Positions 36,720-46,850 of a DNA stretch of 64,000 nucleotides are shown piece by piece (within the stretch, counting starts at the first letter, position 1; each line of letters starts with the position of its first letter). The position numbers and the translations under genes were made by a program. The stretch comes from an endosymbiont of Galathealinum brachiosum. GTDB lineage: Bacteria > Pseudomonadota > Gammaproteobacteria > SZUA-229. Where the stretch lies: assembly GCA_003349885.1 (NCBI GenBank), contig QFXC01000011.1, positions 672,865 through 736,864 on the forward strand, in the 5' to 3' direction. The notes beneath the pieces are model-generated. The model did not search any database, was not told the DNA's origin, and was given only the letters and a program-made list of their open reading frames with translations.

Positions 36720-39700
36720 TTATGCAGCGTCAGCTTTTTTCTTTTGCTCTTCAAGCACACGTTTGTAATCCGTTGGCATTACTTTTACAAACTGACTTAA
36801 AGCGCCATCCCAGTCTTTTAATAAACGATCAGCAACCGCTGAATCGGTATATTTAAGATGGTTTTCAATCATTGTTTTTAGTTCAAGGATATCTTCATCA
36901 GCTGAAACCGATTCAAGTTCAACCATACCCATATTGCATTTGGTTGATAGGTCGCCAGCATGATCCCAGATGTAAGCGATGCCGCCACTCATGCCAGCAG
37001 CAAAGTTACGACCAATAGAGCCCAGAACTGCAATGCGTCCGCCTGTCATATATTCACAGCCGTGATCGCCAATGCCTTCAACAACAGCCGTTGCCCCCGA
37101 GTTTCTTACGCAGAAACGTTCAGCAGCGATGCCGCGGAAATAGGCTTCACCTGAAGTTGCGCCGTATAAACAAACATTACCAACAATAATATTTTCTTCA
37201 GCAATAAAGGTTGCGTTTTTAGGTGGTGCGACAATTACGCGTCCACCACTCAGGCCTTTGCCAACATAGTCGTTAGCATCACCTTCAACTTCAATGGTTA
37301 TACCACTGGCTAAAAATGCACCCAGTGACTGACCAGCAGAACCGGTTAATTTAATATTAATAGTTCCATCAGGTAGTAATTCTGAGCCGTATTTTTTTGC
37401 AACTTCGTTTGACAACATGGTGCCAACAACACGATTCGTATTGATCACCGGTAAATCAATATTAACTTTTTTACCACTTTCTAAAGCATCTTTAGATAAT
37501 TCAATTAGCTGATTATCCAGAGCTTCATCCAGGCCGTGATCCTGCTTGATGGTTTGATGAACTTCCACATTCGCATGTGGCTTTTCAGCAGGCGTTAATA
37601 ACATCGCTAAATCAATGCCGCTTTGTTTCCAGTGCTCAGAGTCAGTTGCCTGCTCCAGACAGTCAACACGACCAATCATTTCATTAATGGTGCGGAAACC
37701 TAATTGCGCCATAATCTTACGCAGATCTTCTGCAACCATGAATAGATAGTTAACAATGTGTTCCGGTTTGCCGGTGAACTTCTTACGCAGTTCTTTATCC
37801 TGAGTCGCAATACCAACAGGGCAGGTATTTAAATGACACTTCCGCATCATGATACAACCCATGGTAATTAATGGAGCCGTTGCAAAACCATATTCTTCAG
37901 CACCTAGCAGTGCGGCCATTGCAACATCCCGGCCGGTTTTCATCTGCCCATCAGTTTGAATAATGACGCGCGAACGCAGGTCATTCATAACTAAAGTCTG
38001 GTGTGTTTCTGCTACACCTAATTCCCAGGGCAGGCCTGCGTGTTTAATTGATGTAATTGGAGATGCACCGGTTCCGCCATCATGACCAGCAATAACAATG
38101 TGATCTGCATGAGCTTTAGTGACACCGGATGCGATTGTGCCGACACCATTTTCTGCAACTAACTTAACCGAGATGCGTGCAGCACGATTAGCATTTTTTA
38201 AATCGTGAATTAGCTGAGCTAAATCTTCGATAGAATAAATATCGTGATGGGGTGGTGGGCTAATTAAACCCACGCCAGGAGTAGAGTGACGCAAGCGTGC
38301 AATTAAGTCATCTACTTTAGTGCCGGGTAGCTCTCCGCCTTCACCCGGTTTTGCACCCTGTGAAACTTTAATTTGAATTTCATCAGCATTAGTTAAGTAA
38401 TTAATCGTTACACCAAAGCGACCGGAAGCAACCTGTTTTATTGCAGAGCGACGTGAGTCGCCGTTTGCTTCAGGTGTCCAACGTGCATCATCTTCACCAC
38501 CTTCACCGGTGTTAGATTTGCCGCCCATACGATTCATCGCAATCGCTAATGATTCGTGTGACTCAGGTGAGATAGAACCGAAACTCATGGCCCCGGTTGC
38601 AAAACGTTTTACAATTTCTTTGGCTTCTTCAACTTCACTAATATCAATAGCCGCGTTTATGCCGGTTTTGAAATCTAACATGCCACGTAGTGTGCATTTT
38701 TTAGTGTCTTCGTTTGCCAGGTTTGCAAAATGCTCGTAAGCATTTTTATCACCGGTGCGTGCAGCCTGCTGCAAAGTAGAAATACTTTGCGGGTTCCACA
38801 TGTGGCTGTCACCTTTGGCGCGCCAGTGCATATCACCCTGGTTAGGTAAGATAGAAACATTAGTCTCGTTATAACCTAAACCATGACGACGCATTGATTC
38901 TTCTGCAAGCACATCAAAACCAACGCCCTGAATTCGGCTTGCAGTTCCATCGAAGCAGCGAGCGATAATTTCATCGGCTAAGCCAACCGCTTCAAAAATT
39001 TGTGCCGCTTTGTAAGATTGCAATGTAGAAATGCCCATTTTAGCAAACACTTTAAACATGCCTTTGCCAACAGATTTTCTATAACCTTCAACAATTTTAT
39101 CGTCAGAGTTATATATATCGGAGTCCAGTAAGCCTTTGCGTTGTGCATCCCATAATGCTTCGAAAGCAAGGTATGGGTTAATTGCATCAATACCGTAACC
39201 GGTTAATAAACAATGATGATGAACTTCGCGTGCTTCACCTGATTCTAAAACCAGGCCAATGCGAGTACGTAAATGTTTTTGTACCAGGTGCTGATGAACT
39301 GCACCGGTCGCTAATAATGCACTAACTGGAATGCGAGAATCAGAAATATTTCTATCAGATAAAACAATTAAACTGTGACCGTCGTTAATGGCCTGTGCTG
39401 CTTCATCACATAAACGGTCAATCGCTTTAGCAAGACCTGCAGTGCCTTCAGATTTGTCATACGTCATATCTAAAGTTGCAGTCGTCCAGCCACGGAAATC
39501 CATGTGTTTAAGTGCTGCTAATTCTTCATTAGTCAGAATAGGGTGTGGCACTAATAAACGATGAGCATGTTCTTCAGACGTTTCCAGAATATTTTTTTCC
39601 GGACCGATGTAACACTGTAAAGACATAACCACTTCTTCACGAATTGAATCGATCGCCGGGTTAGTGACCTGTGCAAATAATTGTTTGAAGTAATCATAAA

Positions 39701-41276
39701 TCATACGAGATTTATCAGACATGCAGGCCAGTGCTGCATCGTTACCCATTGAACCAACCGGATCACGACCTTCTTTAACCAGAGGTAATAACATGAACTG
39801 CATAGTTTCAGATGTATAACCAAATGCACGCATGCGTTCTAATAATGTGTCCTGATTAAAACCGTGTGGTTCCTGATTGGGCTCTAATTGTGACAGCGCA
39901 ATACGTTGATTAGATAACCACTGATGGTATGGCTGTTTAGATGCAAACTCGTGTTTTAATTCTTCATCTGGAATCATGCGACCCTGGTCAAAATCAATTA
40001 AAAACATTTTGCCCGGCTGTAAACGGCCTTTTAGTTTTACATTATCTGCATCAATGGGCAGTACGCCAACTTCAGATGCCATAACAACACGGTCATCATG
40101 TGTTAAATAATAACGACTTGGGCGTAAACCATTTCTATCTAAAGTTGCACCAATGTAACGACCATCTGTAAATACAATTGAAGCCGGGCCATCCCATGGC
40201 TCCATTAATGCAGACTGGTATTCATAAAAAGCGCGTTTTTCTTCAGACATGCTGGCATCATTTTGCCATGCTTCAGGCACCATCATCATTACAGCTTCCT
40301 GTAATGAACGGCCACCCATTAATAAAAATTCTAATACGTTATCGAAGCTGCCCGAGTCAGAAACATCAGGTTCAATAACAGGTAAAACACGTTTAATGTC
40401 ATCACCAAATAAATTACTTTCAGCAGTGCCTTCACGTGCTGTCATCCAGTTAGCATTACCCAGACGAGTATTGATTTCGCCGTTGTGGCTCATAAAACGT
40501 TTCGGTTGTGCACGATCCCATGACGGGAAAGTGTTGGTCGAAAAGCGTGAGTGAACCATGGCTAAATGCGCAGTGAAATCGTCTGCAGCTAAATCAGTGT
40601 AGAAAGGCATCATCTGATCCGGGTTTAACATGCCTTTATAAACAATCACTTTTGTAGATAACGAACAAACGTAATATAACTCGCGTTGAGTGATGTTTTC
40701 ATCGTTACGAATAGTATGTCCAGCGTCTTTACGCAGGATATATAACTTGCGTTCAAATTCTTCGCTTGAAACGCCATCAGCTGCAGCAATAAATAATTGC
40801 TCCATATGAGGCTGAGCAGCACGGGCAGTGGGTCCGATATCAGCTTTGATCGGATCAACTGGAAGCTCACGCCAGCCAATGAGTGTCTGGCCTGATTGTT
40901 CAATCAGTTCATTAATCAGCTTTTTGCACTGTGCACGTTCGGTTTCATTAACCGGTAAAAACACATTACCTGCAGCGTACTGGCCTTTCTCAGGTAACTC
41001 GGCACCTAAATCTTCTTTAGCAACGCGGGTTAGAAATTCATAAGGCAAACTGGTCATAATGCCAGCACCATCACCAGTGTTAGCTTCACAGCCGCAGGCG
41101 CCACGGTGTACCATGCGACGAAGAATATGGTCTGCATCTTCAACGATTTGATGACTGGCCTGACCCTTAATATGGGCCACAAATCCTACACCACAGTTTT
41201 CCGTCTCATTTGCAGGGTCATATAAGCCATGCTTGTTTGGTCTGGTGTATTGATTGAAGATATCGTTATTACTCAT
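36720..41276 (-). CDS. gltB: Glutamate synthase large subunit
   Basis: GltB transfers the amide of glutamine to 2-oxoglutarate. The 1518-residue protein has a short propeptide before the catalytic Cys28 (ETENCGVGFVAHIKG) of the class II amidotransferase domain, a central domain, the FMN-binding synthase domain (GEGGEDDARW, ISPPPHHDIYSIEDLAQL, GHDGGTGASPITS), the 3Fe-4S cysteines (GCIMMRKCHLNTCPVGIA) and the C-terminal glutamate synthase beta-helix. The length is normal. It is first of the gltB-gltD pair. Confidence 0.98.
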   Translation of the reverse strand: MSNNDIFNQYTRPNKHGLYDPANETENCGVGFVAHIKGQASHQIVEDADHILRRMVHRGACGCEANTGDGAGIMTSLPYEFLTRVAKEDLGAELPEKGQYAAGNVFLPVNETERAQCKKLINELIEQSGQTLIGWRELPVDPIKADIGPTARAAQPHMEQLFIAAADGVSSEEFERKLYILRKDAGHTIRNDENITQRELYYVCSLSTKVIVYKGMLNPDQMMPFYTDLAADDFTAHLAMVHSRFSTNTFPSWDRAQPKRFMSHNGEINTRLGNANWMTAREGTAESNLFGDDIKRVLPVIEPDVSDSGSFDNVLEFLLMGGRSLQEAVMMMVPEAWQNDASMSEEKRAFYEYQSALMEPWDGPASIVFTDGRYIGATLDRNGLRPSRYYLTHDDRVVMASEVGVLPIDADNVKLKGRLQPGKMFLIDFDQGRMIPDEELKHEFASKQPYHQWLSNQRIALSQLEPNQEPHGFNQDTLLERMRAFGYTSETMQFMLLPLVKEGRDPVGSMGNDAALACMSDKSRMIYDYFKQLFAQVTNPAIDSIREEVVMSLQCYIGPEKNILETSEEHAHRLLVPHPILTNEELAALKHMDFRGWTTATLDMTYDKSEGTAGLAKAIDRLCDEAAQAINDGHSLIVLSDRNISDSRIPVSALLATGAVHQHLVQKHLRTRIGLVLESGEAREVHHHCLLTGYGIDAINPYLAFEALWDAQRKGLLDSDIYNSDDKIVEGYRKSVGKGMFKVFAKMGISTLQSYKAAQIFEAVGLADEIIARCFDGTASRIQGVGFDVLAEESMRRHGLGYNETNVSILPNQGDMHWRAKGDSHMWNPQSISTLQQAARTGDKNAYEHFANLANEDTKKCTLRGMLDFKTGINAAIDISEVEEAKEIVKRFATGAMSFGSISPESHESLAIAMNRMGGKSNTGEGGEDDARWTPEANGDSRRSAIKQVASGRFGVTINYLTNADEIQIKVSQGAKPGEGGELPGTKVDDLIARLRHSTPGVGLISPPPHHDIYSIEDLAQLIHDLKNANRAARISVKLVAENGVGTIASGVTKAHADHIVIAGHDGGTGASPITSIKHAGLPWELGVAETHQTLVMNDLRSRVIIQTDGQMKTGRDVAMAALLGAEEYGFATAPLITMGCIMMRKCHLNTCPVGIATQDKELRKKFTGKPEHIVNYLFMVAEDLRKIMAQLGFRTINEMIGRVDCLEQATDSEHWKQSGIDLAMLLTPAEKPHANVEVHQTIKQDHGLDEALDNQLIELSKDALESGKKVNIDLPVINTNRVVGTMLSNEVAKKYGSELLPDGTINIKLTGSAGQSLGAFLASGITIEVEGDANDYVGKGLSGGRVIVAPPKNATFIAEENIIVGNVCLYGATSGEAYFRGIAAERFCVRNSGATAVVEGIGDHGCEYMTGGRIAVLGSIGRNFAAGMSGGIAYIWDHAGDLSTKCNMGMVELESVSADEDILELKTMIENHLKYTDSAVADRLLKDWDGALSQFVKVMPTDYKRVLEEQKKKADAA

Positions 41277-41481
41277 TGCTCGCCTCTTAAATGCTTGATT
41301 TTATTCAAGTATTCTTTAAATTTCGCCGTCCTCATACGACCGGAAATAACACGGGTCGCGGACAAGGGGTCGGGTATTTTACAGTAAAATAGGGTTAAAA
41401 AAAAGAAGTTGTGACTGAGGAAGGGTAAAAGTATTTTTAAGTGAGATATCGAGGAAATAGTGGCCAGAGTGGGCGATGGAA

Positions 41482-41539
41482 AGCGAGCCGCTTAAGAGGT
41501 TTTATTTGTAAAAACAGCTTCTTATTTGGCGGGCTCGCT
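41482..41539. repeat. Long hairpin in the galU-gltB gap
   Basis: AGCGAGCCGC (41482-41491) pairs with GCGGGCTCGCT (41529-41539) with one bulged base, and the inner AAGAG/CTTCTT can extend pairing. No T-run follows on the minus strand, so it is not a clear terminator for galU. The rest of the 312-bp gap 41277-41588 holds no gene I can support. Confidence 0.45.
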
Positions 41540-41588
41540 ATGTATCGCAATGGTTTGCTTAACTCTTACCGATTAATGGGTAATGCTT

Positions 41589-42422
41589 TTATCTCTTTTT
41601 AAAGATATTTTCATAACAGTAGTTAGTGGCCTCAACAAAACCTTCAACGCTGCCACAGTCAAATCGACGGCCTTTGAATTTGTAGGCCAGCACTTTGCCA
41701 TTTTTAGCCTGTTCTTTGATGGCATCAGTTAATTGAATTTCACCACCAGCACCGGGTTTTGTGTCACTCAAAAGATCAAAAATATCAGGTGTTAGAATAT
41801 AACGACCAATAACAGCAAGGTTGCTTGGTGCTTCATCTGCAGGTGGTTTTTCTACCATATCGTTCACACGAAAAAGATTGTCGTTAATCATTTCCGCATC
41901 GATCACACCGTAACTGCTGATATTCTCTTTTGGCACTTCTTCAATGGCGATAATGGAACATTGATGTTCTTCGTAAAGGTCGGCCATCTGTTTCATTACG
42001 CTGTCTTCACCTGGTTCGGTGATGCACAAGTCATCTGCTAAAATAACACCAAATGCCTGATCACCAATCATGTTCTTGCCTGCGAGAACAGCATGGCCAA
42101 GACCTTTCATTTCTTTTTGAGGGGTATAGGCAAAGGTGCAATTGTCTAATAGTTTACGAATATCAATTAGTTTTTCTTCTTTGCCGGTGCCTGAAATTTC
42201 AGTTTCCAGTTCATAGCTGATATCGAAATGATCAGCTATCGCGTGTTTGCCCCGGCCGGTAACAAATGCATTGTTAACCATGCCAGCATCAAGCGCTTCT
42301 TCAACTGCATAATGAATAAGAGGTTTATCTACTACGGGTAACATTTCTTTTGGAATAGATTTTGTGGCAGGTAGAAAACGGGTGCCGTAACCGGCTACCG
42401 GGGAGAGGCATTTGCTGATCAT
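41589..42422 (-). CDS. galU: UTP-glucose-1-phosphate uridylyltransferase
   Basis: GalU makes UDP-glucose for surface sugars. The 277-residue protein has the nucleotidyltransferase signature PVAGYGTRFLPATKSIPKEM close to the start, then KPLIHYAVEEALDAG and a GGEIQLTDAI segment. The true start is the ATG at 42422 (MISKCLSPVAG), which matches other GalU proteins and has AAGGA nine bases upstream. The frame is open 30 codons further upstream, but that part (MTYDSRLMTYD) is translation of the AGTCGTA repeat and should not be used. Confidence 0.96.
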   Translation of the reverse strand: MISKCLSPVAGYGTRFLPATKSIPKEMLPVVDKPLIHYAVEEALDAGMVNNAFVTGRGKHAIADHFDISYELETEISGTGKEEKLIDIRKLLDNCTFAYTPQKEMKGLGHAVLAGKNMIGDQAFGVILADDLCITEPGEDSVMKQMADLYEEHQCSIIAIEEVPKENISSYGVIDAEMINDNLFRVNDMVEKPPADEAPSNLAVIGRYILTPDIFDLLSDTKPGAGGEIQLTDAIKEQAKNGKVLAYKFKGRRFDCGSVEGFVEATNYCYENIFKKR

Positions 42423-42478
42423 GCTGAAAAGTCCTTGGCTGTAATGTTTTTTAGTTTGGAGCATCATACTAAAAAAGA

Positions 42479-42510
42479 AGTCGTAAGTCATAAGTCGTGA
42501 GTCGTAAGTC
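42479..42510. repeat. Heptamer repeat, AGTCGTA family
   Basis: Four tandem heptamers (AGTCGTA, AGTCATA, AGTCGTG, AGTCGTA) plus AGTC lie upstream of galU. Inverted copies follow the terminator at 42563, so the two blocks flank it as inverted repeats. Read on the minus strand this block gives the false peptide MTYDSRLMTYD. Confidence 0.8.
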
Positions 42511-42531
42511 AAAAAACAAAGTTAAAAGCAA

Positions 42532-42562
42532 AAAAAGAGCCCTCCGAAGGAGGGCTCTTTTT
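42532..42562. terminator. Strong bidirectional-type terminator between hemE and galU
   Basis: AAAAAGAGCCCTCC (42532-42545) pairs perfectly with GGAGGGCTCTTTTT (42549-42562) around GAA, giving a GC-rich stem with A/T tracts on both sides. It ends the hemE transcript. Confidence 0.92.
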
Positions 42563-42596
42563 GACTAACGACTACTGACTTAAGACTAACGACTAT
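42563..42596. repeat. Heptamer repeat (inverted orientation) covering the hemE stop
   Basis: Five heptamer-like units in the reverse orientation (for example CGACTAC, TGACTTA, AGACTAA, CGACTAT) run into the hemE stop codon at 42593-42595. The repeat supplies the TAG stop. Confidence 0.75.
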
Positions 42597-43660
42597 GTCT
42601 TATGGTATTGCTCGCTCAATTCATGAACCGAATCAACAAGTACTTTCACATGGTCAGGGTTAATATCTGGTGTTATGCCATGGCCTAAGTTAAATACATG
42701 CCCTTCGCCTGTGCCAAAGTCTTTCAGTATTTTGGCAGCTTCTTCACGAATTACGTCAGGTGATGCATAAAGTGTATTAGGATCCATATTGCCCTGAAGG
42801 GCTACACGGTTACCAACCTGCGCTTTGGCATCAGCAATGCTGGTGCTCCAGTCAATGCCCAGTGCACTGCAACCTGTATCGGCCATTGCATTTAGCCATT
42901 GCCCGCCACCTTTAGTGTATAAAATAACAGGTACTTCACGGCCATCGGCTTCACGTGTCAGGTTCGATACGATTTTTTGCATGTATTCTAATGAAAACAG
43001 ACGATACATCTCAGGGTTTAAGTTGCCGCCCCAGGTATCAAAAATCATTACAGCCTGTGCGCCAGCGGCGATTTGTGCATTTAAATAACTGGTTACAGAT
43101 TCAGCGATTTTGCTTAATAACTGGTGTGCCAGCGCAGGGTCATCAAACAGCATGGTTTTAGACTTGCTAAATGTTTTACTGCTGCCACCTTCAATCATGT
43201 AAGTCGCTAATGTCCATGGGCTGCCAGCAAAACCAATCAATGGCACATCGCCATTTAATTCACGGCGAATGGTGCGCACCGCATCCATTACGTATTTAAG
43301 CTCACCTTCCGGGTCAGGAATGGGTAGATTTTTTACATCAGCCGCAGAGCGAATGGGGTTCTTGAATTTAGGGCCTTCACCGGTTTCAAAATATAAACCT
43401 AAACCCATTGCATCGGGAATAGTAAGAATATCTGAGAACAGAATAGCGGCATCAAGATCAAATCGTCTTAATGGTTGAAGAGTGACTTCGCAGGCCAGAT
43501 CAGGGTTCATGCACAGACTCATAAAGTCGCCTGCCTGTTCACGAGTGGCGCGGTATTCAGGTAAATAACGGCCTGCCTGACGCATAATCCATATAGGTGT
43601 TTTGTCTACTGGCTGCTTTAGCAGGGCGCGAAGGAAACGATCGTTTTTTAGTTCTGTCAT
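42593..43660 (-). CDS. hemE: Uroporphyrinogen decarboxylase
   Basis: HemE removes four carboxyl groups from uroporphyrinogen III in heme synthesis. The 355-residue protein has the N-terminal signature [37 protein letters not shown] in the middle and the C-terminal [16 protein letters not shown]. The length is normal. Its stop codon lies inside a heptamer repeat, but the conserved C-terminus ([15 protein letters not shown]) is complete, so only the last residue or two may have been changed. Confidence 0.97.
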   Translation of the reverse strand: MTELKNDRFLRALLKQPVDKTPIWIMRQAGRYLPEYRATREQAGDFMSLCMNPDLACEVTLQPLRRFDLDAAILFSDILTIPDAMGLGLYFETGEGPKFKNPIRSAADVKNLPIPDPEGELKYVMDAVRTIRRELNGDVPLIGFAGSPWTLATYMIEGGSSKTFSKSKTMLFDDPALAHQLLSKIAESVTSYLNAQIAAGAQAVMIFDTWGGNLNPEMYRLFSLEYMQKIVSNLTREADGREVPVILYTKGGGQWLNAMADTGCSALGIDWSTSIADAKAQVGNRVALQGNMDPNTLYASPDVIREEAAKILKDFGTGEGHVFNLGHGITPDINPDHVKVLVDSVHELSEQYHKT

Positions 43661-43766
43661 GTTTTCAGTCTTTTTCTGTCATTCCCGTAAGTTTCTATCG
43701 GAAATCCAGTGACTTTAGGACGCTAGTTTCACGATCGGAAACAACAGGAGTGTAGGAATTATAGAG

Positions 43767-44222
43767 TCAGGCGTTTAGCTGAGCTTTAATTTTACCACTC
43801 ACCGCACCCATATCAGCACGGCCTTGCATCTGGGGTTTAAGAATCCCCATTACCTTACCCATGTCTTTTATAGACGCGGCACCAGTATCACCAATGGCTT
43901 TGGTAATCATCTGGTCAATTTCATCGTCGCTCAGGGCTTCGGGAAGGAAGTCTTTTAAAATAGAAACTTCATACTCTTCCTGCTCCCGTAAATCATCACG
44001 ACCCGCATCTTTATACTGGGTGATAGATTCACGACGCTGTTTAACCATTTTATCAAGCACGGCAAGTACTCGATTATCATCAAGCTCAATTCGCTCATCT
44101 ACTTCTATCTGTTTGATAGCAGCAAGCACTAAACGAATAACGCCCAGACGCTTCTTGTCTCCACCTTTCATGGAGGCTTTCATATCAGCAGTCAGGCTTT
44201 GCTTGAGAGTCATATCACTCAT
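43767..44222 (-). CDS. yqeY: GatB/YqeY domain protein
   Basis: The 151-residue protein is the small YqeY family, related to the tRNA-binding tail of GatB: LKQSLTADMKASMKGGDKKR at the start, VLDKMVKQRRESI in the middle and KDMGKVMGILKPQMQGRADM near the end. It follows rpsU by 12 bp, the usual rpsU-yqeY order. In many relatives dnaG comes next, but here it is 15 kb away. The function is not known in detail. Confidence 0.93.
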   Translation of the reverse strand: MSDMTLKQSLTADMKASMKGGDKKRLGVIRLVLAAIKQIEVDERIELDDNRVLAVLDKMVKQRRESITQYKDAGRDDLREQEEYEVSILKDFLPEALSDDEIDQMITKAIGDTGAASIKDMGKVMGILKPQMQGRADMGAVSGKIKAQLNA

Positions 44223-44234
44223 AGCGATGCTTTA

Positions 44235-44462
44235 TTAGCGGCGGCGATGAGGATTACGAGTTAAACGCTCGCGCTCTTTCGATAATTTCTTCAGGTTACG
44301 CTTTACAGCAGCTGCTGCTTTACGCTTACGCTCAGTTGTGGGCTTTTCATAGCACTCACGACGACGGATTTCGGTAAGGATACCGGCTTTTTCGCATGAA
44401 CGTTTAAAACGACGTAGAGCAACGTCAAACGGCTCGTTGTCTTTAACTTTTACTTGTGGCAT
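44235..44462 (-). CDS. rpsU: 30S ribosomal protein S21
   Basis: The 75-residue, very basic protein matches S21: [20 protein letters not shown], then [18 protein letters not shown]. It is a few residues longer than the E. coli protein (71), the extra at the C-terminus (LTRNPHRRR). It is divergent from tsaD across 134 bp and followed by yqeY, a common gammaproteobacterial arrangement. Confidence 0.97.
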   Translation of the reverse strand: MPQVKVKDNEPFDVALRRFKRSCEKAGILTEIRRRECYEKPTTERKRKAAAAVKRNLKKLSKERERLTRNPHRRR

Positions 44463-44596
44463 TCAGAACTCTCACTCTAAAATAGAACATAATTTATTAA
44501 CAGGCACCAATCCGGTACCGTGGAACCGCGGGATTATAGCCCCTTGAGCGATAATTACCAAATTAAATATGAAGAAAATTCAGGAAAATGTAAAGA

Positions 44597-45637
44597 ATGA
44601 TTGTTTTAGGTATTGAATCGTCCTGTGATGAGACAGGTTTAGCGGTGTATGACACCGAGCATGGACTGCTTGCGCACGTATTGCATTCACAGATTGCGCT
44701 TCACGGAGAATACGGTGGCGTAGTGCCAGAACTGGCTTCACGGGATCATGTGCGATATTTATTGCCCCTGACTGAGCAGGTGCTGGAAAAAGCGAAAATC
44801 ACAAAATCTGACTTGGATGGCATCGCTTACACAGCTGGCCCGGGTTTAATGGGCGCGCTAATGGTAGGTGCCTGTACCGGTAGGGCAATGGCCATGGCGT
44901 TAGGCGTTCCTGCAGTAGGTGTGCATCATATGGAGGGTCACTTACTTGCTCCAATGTTAGAAGAAAAAGCCCCCGAATTTCCTTTTGTCGCTTTGTTAGT
45001 GTCAGGCGGGCATACCCTGCTGGCTGAAGTTAAAGGCATTGGTCAATATGAATTACTTGGTGAAAGCCTGGATGATGCAGCAGGTGAGGCCTTTGATAAA
45101 ACAGCCAAAATGCTGGGGCTGGGTTATCCCGGTGGCCCGATACTGGCTAAAATGGCTGAAAAGGGTGAAGCCGGAGTTTATAGATTTCCCCGTCCAATGT
45201 GTGATCGACCCGGGCTGGACTTTAGCTTTAGCGGCCTGAAAACATTCAGCCTGAATACCTGGCAGAAAGAAGTAGAGCAGGGAAATGAAAATGAGCAGAC
45301 ACAGGCAAATATCTGTCGGGCGTTTGAAGAAGCGGTGGTGGATACGTTAATGATTAAGAGTCGTCGGGCTATTCAGCAGGTTGGCGCAAAAACACTGGTT
45401 ATTGCCGGCGGCGTGGGTGCAAACCTGCGTTTGCGTGCTTCATTACAGGCGATGATGGAAAAAGAGGGTGGCGAATTGTTCTATCCAAGAATTGAATTTT
45501 GTACGGATAACGGGGCGATGATTGCCTATGCAGGTGCTTTACGACTGGCCGCGGGTGAAACAGAACCGTTATTAATTAGCGCCAGACCACGGTGGCCGAT
45601 GAGTGAATTGAGCGCAGTCGTAAGTCAGAAGTCGTAA
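44597..45637 (+). CDS. tsaD: tRNA N6-threonylcarbamoyladenosine transferase TsaD
   Basis: TsaD, with TsaB and TsaE, forms the t6A base at position 37 of ANN-decoding tRNAs. The 346-residue ASKHA-fold protein begins [17 protein letters not shown] and has the metal-binding [26 protein letters not shown] and the C-terminal [16 protein letters not shown]. The last six codons (VVSQKS) and the stop are translation of an inserted heptamer repeat: the conserved end is near PMSELSA. The protein should still work, since the tail is outside the fold. Confidence 0.97.
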   Translation: MIVLGIESSCDETGLAVYDTEHGLLAHVLHSQIALHGEYGGVVPELASRDHVRYLLPLTEQVLEKAKITKSDLDGIAYTAGPGLMGALMVGACTGRAMAMALGVPAVGVHHMEGHLLAPMLEEKAPEFPFVALLVSGGHTLLAEVKGIGQYELLGESLDDAAGEAFDKTAKMLGLGYPGGPILAKMAEKGEAGVYRFPRPMCDRPGLDFSFSGLKTFSLNTWQKEVEQGNENEQTQANICRAFEEAVVDTLMIKSRRAIQQVGAKTLVIAGGVGANLRLRASLQAMMEKEGGELFYPRIEFCTDNGAMIAYAGALRLAAGETEPLLISARPRWPMSELSAVVSQKS

Positions 45638-45643
45638 GTCGAA
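45616..45643. repeat. Heptamer repeat overlapping the 3' end of tsaD
   Basis: AGTCGTA, AGTCAGA, AGTCGTA and AGTCGAA lie in tandem. The TAA inside the third unit is the tsaD stop codon. It belongs to the same family as the blocks at 42479, 42563, 63384 and 63985. Confidence 0.8.
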
Positions 45644-45693
45644 GCGTTCAGGTTGTGCCTGTTTGCTTTTGTGTTTCTTTGAGAGTGATTTTG

Positions 45694-46170
45694 TTATTTA
45701 GCCTGTTGCCATAAACCTGATTCTTTCAGCGCGGTTGTGCAGTTGTTATCTAATTTCGTCTCATGTTTCTTAAGACAGTTTACTATTCGCCACTCGCCAG
45801 GTATTACATCAAGGCAGTAAGAATCAGCACTGGATTCACATGCCTCTATTGAATGGTTAATAGCAAGTATCTGTTTTTTCAACGTAATGCTGGCATCGAG
45901 AATGCCAAGTTTGCATTGGCCTGATAATTTGTTTTCGTGTTTCATCAGGCAAACATAGGCTTTTTGACTGTTTCGAGGAGAGTCAGGGCAAAGAATTGCA
46001 GAATCTGCATAACAACTGCTAATTTTAGTGCCTGTCAGGGCACTGCCTTTTAATAACTTATCAGCCAGCTTTTTGTCTTCAGCCTGGGCTGAGTGGGTTA
46101 AGAAAAAAAGAGCTGAAAGCAGAAGAGGTATGTGCATTCTTGTGTTGGTGTATTTATGTCGTTTATTCAC
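45694..46170 (-). CDS. Exported cysteine-rich repeat protein
   Basis: This protein of up to 158 residues overlaps the plsY stop by four bases through a GTG start (GTGA). An internal ATG at 46137 would give 147 residues beginning directly with a signal peptide (MHIPLLLSALFFLTHSAQA) and may be the real start. The mature part has eight cysteines in spaced pairs, with VCLMKHENKL and NCLKKHETKL as repeated motifs. This is like the cysteine-rich GLG1-type repeats found in some bacterial exported proteins. The function is unknown. Confidence 0.75.
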   Translation of the reverse strand: MNKRHKYTNTRMHIPLLLSALFFLTHSAQAEDKKLADKLLKGSALTGTKISSCYADSAILCPDSPRNSQKAYVCLMKHENKLSGQCKLGILDASITLKKQILAINHSIEACESSADSYCLDVIPGEWRIVNCLKKHETKLDNNCTTALKESGLWQQAK

Positions 46171-46784
46171 GATTTTTTTGAGCCAATTTTATCTTCTTTT
46201 CCAGAAAGCAAATTCTGGATATTGCTCTTATGCTTCCAGATCAACAAAATAGCCATAAAACACACGCTGCCCGTAATAACCGGTGATTGAGTAATAAACC
46301 ATGTCAGAACAGGTGAGCCACTGGCCGCAACCAGAGCAGATAAAGAAGAGTAACGGATAGTAAATGCAATAAATAACCAGATAGCAATGGTGCCCAAACC
46401 TAGCAGCCAGTTTATGCCCAGTAAAACTCCCAGAATGGTTGCTACGCCTTTGCCGCCCTTGAAGCCATAATAAAGCGGAAAAATATGCCCAAGAAATGCT
46501 GCCACACCTGCAGCGGCTATCACTTCATTTTGCATGTCGCTGAGCACAGCAATTAAAACAGGTGTCAGGCCTTTTAGCATATCCCCGATTAAGGTGATGG
46601 CAGCCGCTTTTTTACCGCCCGCGCGTAACACATTGGTGGCCCCCGGGTTGTGTGAGCCCACGGTTCGTGGGTCGGGTAATCCCATAATTTTACAGGTGAT
46701 AATGGAAGTGGAGACTGAGCCAAGTAAATAGCCGAACAGGGCGAAGCCAGTAATTATGAGTATAATGTCTGCCGTGAAGTCCAC
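46167..46784 (-). CDS. plsY: Glycerol-3-phosphate acyltransferase PlsY
   Basis: PlsY adds an acyl group from acyl phosphate to glycerol-3-phosphate, the first step of phospholipid synthesis. The 205-residue protein has several membrane helices and the three family motifs: LLGSVSTS, the phosphate-binding GSHNPGATNVLRAGGKKAA, and YYGFKGGKGVATILGVLLGI. In many gammaproteobacteria plsY neighbours tsaD, as here, with the small cysteine-rich gene in between. Confidence 0.96.
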   Translation of the reverse strand: MDFTADIILIITGFALFGYLLGSVSTSIITCKIMGLPDPRTVGSHNPGATNVLRAGGKKAAAITLIGDMLKGLTPVLIAVLSDMQNEVIAAAGVAAFLGHIFPLYYGFKGGKGVATILGVLLGINWLLGLGTIAIWLFIAFTIRYSSLSALVAASGSPVLTWFITQSPVITGSVCFMAILLIWKHKSNIQNLLSGKEDKIGSKKS

Positions 46785-46850
46785 AGGGTATCCAGTAGGT
46801 AATGTTTAAAACGCGCAATTTAACACGAATTGAAACAACGGTGAAATTCT

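Noticed and set aside
41482..41539. Terminator for galU
   Set aside because: The stem is good but no T-run follows on the minus strand; listed as a hairpin only.
42423..42512. Upstream extension of galU (MTYDSRLMTYDFFF...)
   Set aside because: It is translation of the heptamer repeat and has no counterpart in GalU proteins; the ATG at 42422 has a good ribosome site.
42479..42596. Possible CRISPR-like array
   Set aside because: The units are 7 bases with no spacers and flank a terminator; this is a short tandem repeat, not CRISPR.
43680..43745. GTCATTCCCG...GGAAATCCAG stretch before hemE
   Set aside because: It resembles a common ATTCCCGC-type intergenic repeat but is too degenerate to support.
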